Assembly: GCA_029935325.1 (NCBI GenBank)
Contig: JAOZKO010000142.1
Coordinates: forward strand, 1-7,001
DNA from: Bacteroidales bacterium
GTDB taxonomy: Bacteria; Bacteroidota; Bacteroidia; Bacteroidales; UBA1556
Reading direction: 5' to 3'
Length of the DNA stretch: 7,001 nt
Under the pieces are notes generated by a model that had not been told where the DNA came from, searched no databases, and was given only the letters and a program-made list of their open reading frames with translations. This document shows, one piece after another, positions 6,468 to 7,001 of the stretch; the first letter of the stretch is position 1, and the number at the start of each line of letters is the position of its first letter. The translations under genes and the position numbers were made by a program.

Positions 6468-7001
6468 TACTTATTTAATAGTACTTTTAAAGACTCTTGA
6501 TTAATTGGTTTTGAAATAAAATCATCACAACCTGCTGAATTTGCTATTCCCATTTCCTCCTTTGTTGAGTATGCTGTTTGTGCAATAATTGGTAAATTAG
6601 GTCGATTCTCTTTTATTAGTTTAGTTGCCCTAAATCCTGTCATTATTGGCATTTTCAAATCCATTAAAACTAGGTCTATTCCCTGATTCTGTTTGCATAT
6701 TTCTACTGCCTCTTTGCCGTGTTTAGCATGTAGAATAATTGTGTTTGGATCAAAATTATCAATTATAGTTTCTAAATATAAATAGTTTACTTCTTCATCT
6801 TCAGCAATTAAGATTGTAAAATTACTGATTTTCTCTATTCTAGGATTTACAGCCTTATAAGGTATTGTTATAAAAAATGTTGAGCCTTTTCCCTTCTTCG
6901 ATTCTAAAGAAATATTACCACCCAAAAGCTTTACATTTTCCTTAGCAATTGATAATCCTAAACCTAAGCCACCAAAACTTCTGGATAGCTTCTTTTCTTC
7001 C
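6449..7001 (-). CDS. Hybrid histidine kinase, 3' part only (HATPase end plus receiver)
   Basis: The gene runs off the right edge of the window; 183 codons and a TAG stop are visible. The frame is open to the edge, so an apparent TTG start at 6925 is internal. The first visible residues, EEKKLSRSFGGLGLGLSIAKE, are the end of the F-to-G2 region of a histidine kinase ATPase domain, followed by GGNISLESKKGKGSTFFITIPY. A short linker leads into a receiver domain with AEDEEVN, phospho-Asp in LVLMDLKMPIMTGF (codon 6659-6661), Thr in AQTAYS and Lys in ISKPI. By my count about two thirds of receiver residues equal those of the downstream kinase, so the two are tandem duplicates. The linker between ATPase and receiver is about ten residues shorter here. 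Sensory domains are outside the window. It stops 49 nt before the next gene on the same strand, which suggests an operon. Confidence 0.93.
   Translation of the reverse strand, partial: EEKKLSRSFGGLGLGLSIAKENVKLLGGNISLESKKGKGSTFFITIPYKAVNPRIEKISNFTILIAEDEEVNYLYLETIIDNFDPNTIILHAKHGKEAVEICKQNQGIDLVLMDLKMPIMTGFRATKLIKENRPNLPIIAQTAYSTKEEMGIANSAGCDDFISKPINQESLKVLLNKYLKVEK

Noticed and set aside
6449..6925. A stand-alone 158-residue response regulator starting at 6925
   Set aside because: The start codon would be TTG inside a conserved ATPase motif, and the frame stays open to the window edge with the G2 box sequence upstream, so this is the tail of a longer hybrid kinase.

Overview
The window comes from an AT-rich bacterial genome, almost certainly of the phylum Bacteroidota. 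Three independent signs support this: a C-terminal type IX secretion (T9SS) sorting domain on the protein at 2060-2872; three intergenic matches to the Bacteroidota -7 promoter element TAnnTTTG; and starts without clear Shine-Dalgarno sequences, preceded instead by A/T-rich stretches. The genus cannot be named from what is visible.

Layout. Positions 1-229 are non-coding and carry a promoter. A membrane-anchored alpha/beta hydrolase follows (230-1696, +). Next is an unusually repeat-rich 363-nt gap (1697-2059). It holds a degenerate GATTnAAC repeat that also encodes the last codons of the hydrolase, a CCTTAA/CCTCAA-type hexamer array, a palindromic element sitting inside that array, and a second small palindrome between 12-bp direct repeats. 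A secreted CxxCH-containing choice-anchor V/reeler-like protein with a T9SS tail follows (2060-2872, +). The convergent gap 2873-3045 holds a 118-nt imperfect palindrome. The right half carries two tandem minus-strand paralogs: a complete 1117-residue multi-PAS hybrid histidine kinase (3046-6399) and the 3' end of a closely related hybrid kinase (6449 to the window edge).

Function. The two kinases look like a duplicated cytoplasmic sensory pair. Each ends in a receiver domain and neither shows a DNA-binding output, so phosphotransfer to another protein is likely. The downstream kinase appears to have its own promoter overlapping the end of the upstream gene. The hydrolase and the T9SS-exported protein are envelope or extracellular proteins on the same strand, with separate promoters, and need not be related in function.

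I found no strong candidate for a new multi-gene system. The most noteworthy content is the mosaic of small repeats and palindromes at 1658-2051 and 2887-3004, including an apparent insertion of one repeat inside another and a repeat-derived protein C-terminus.
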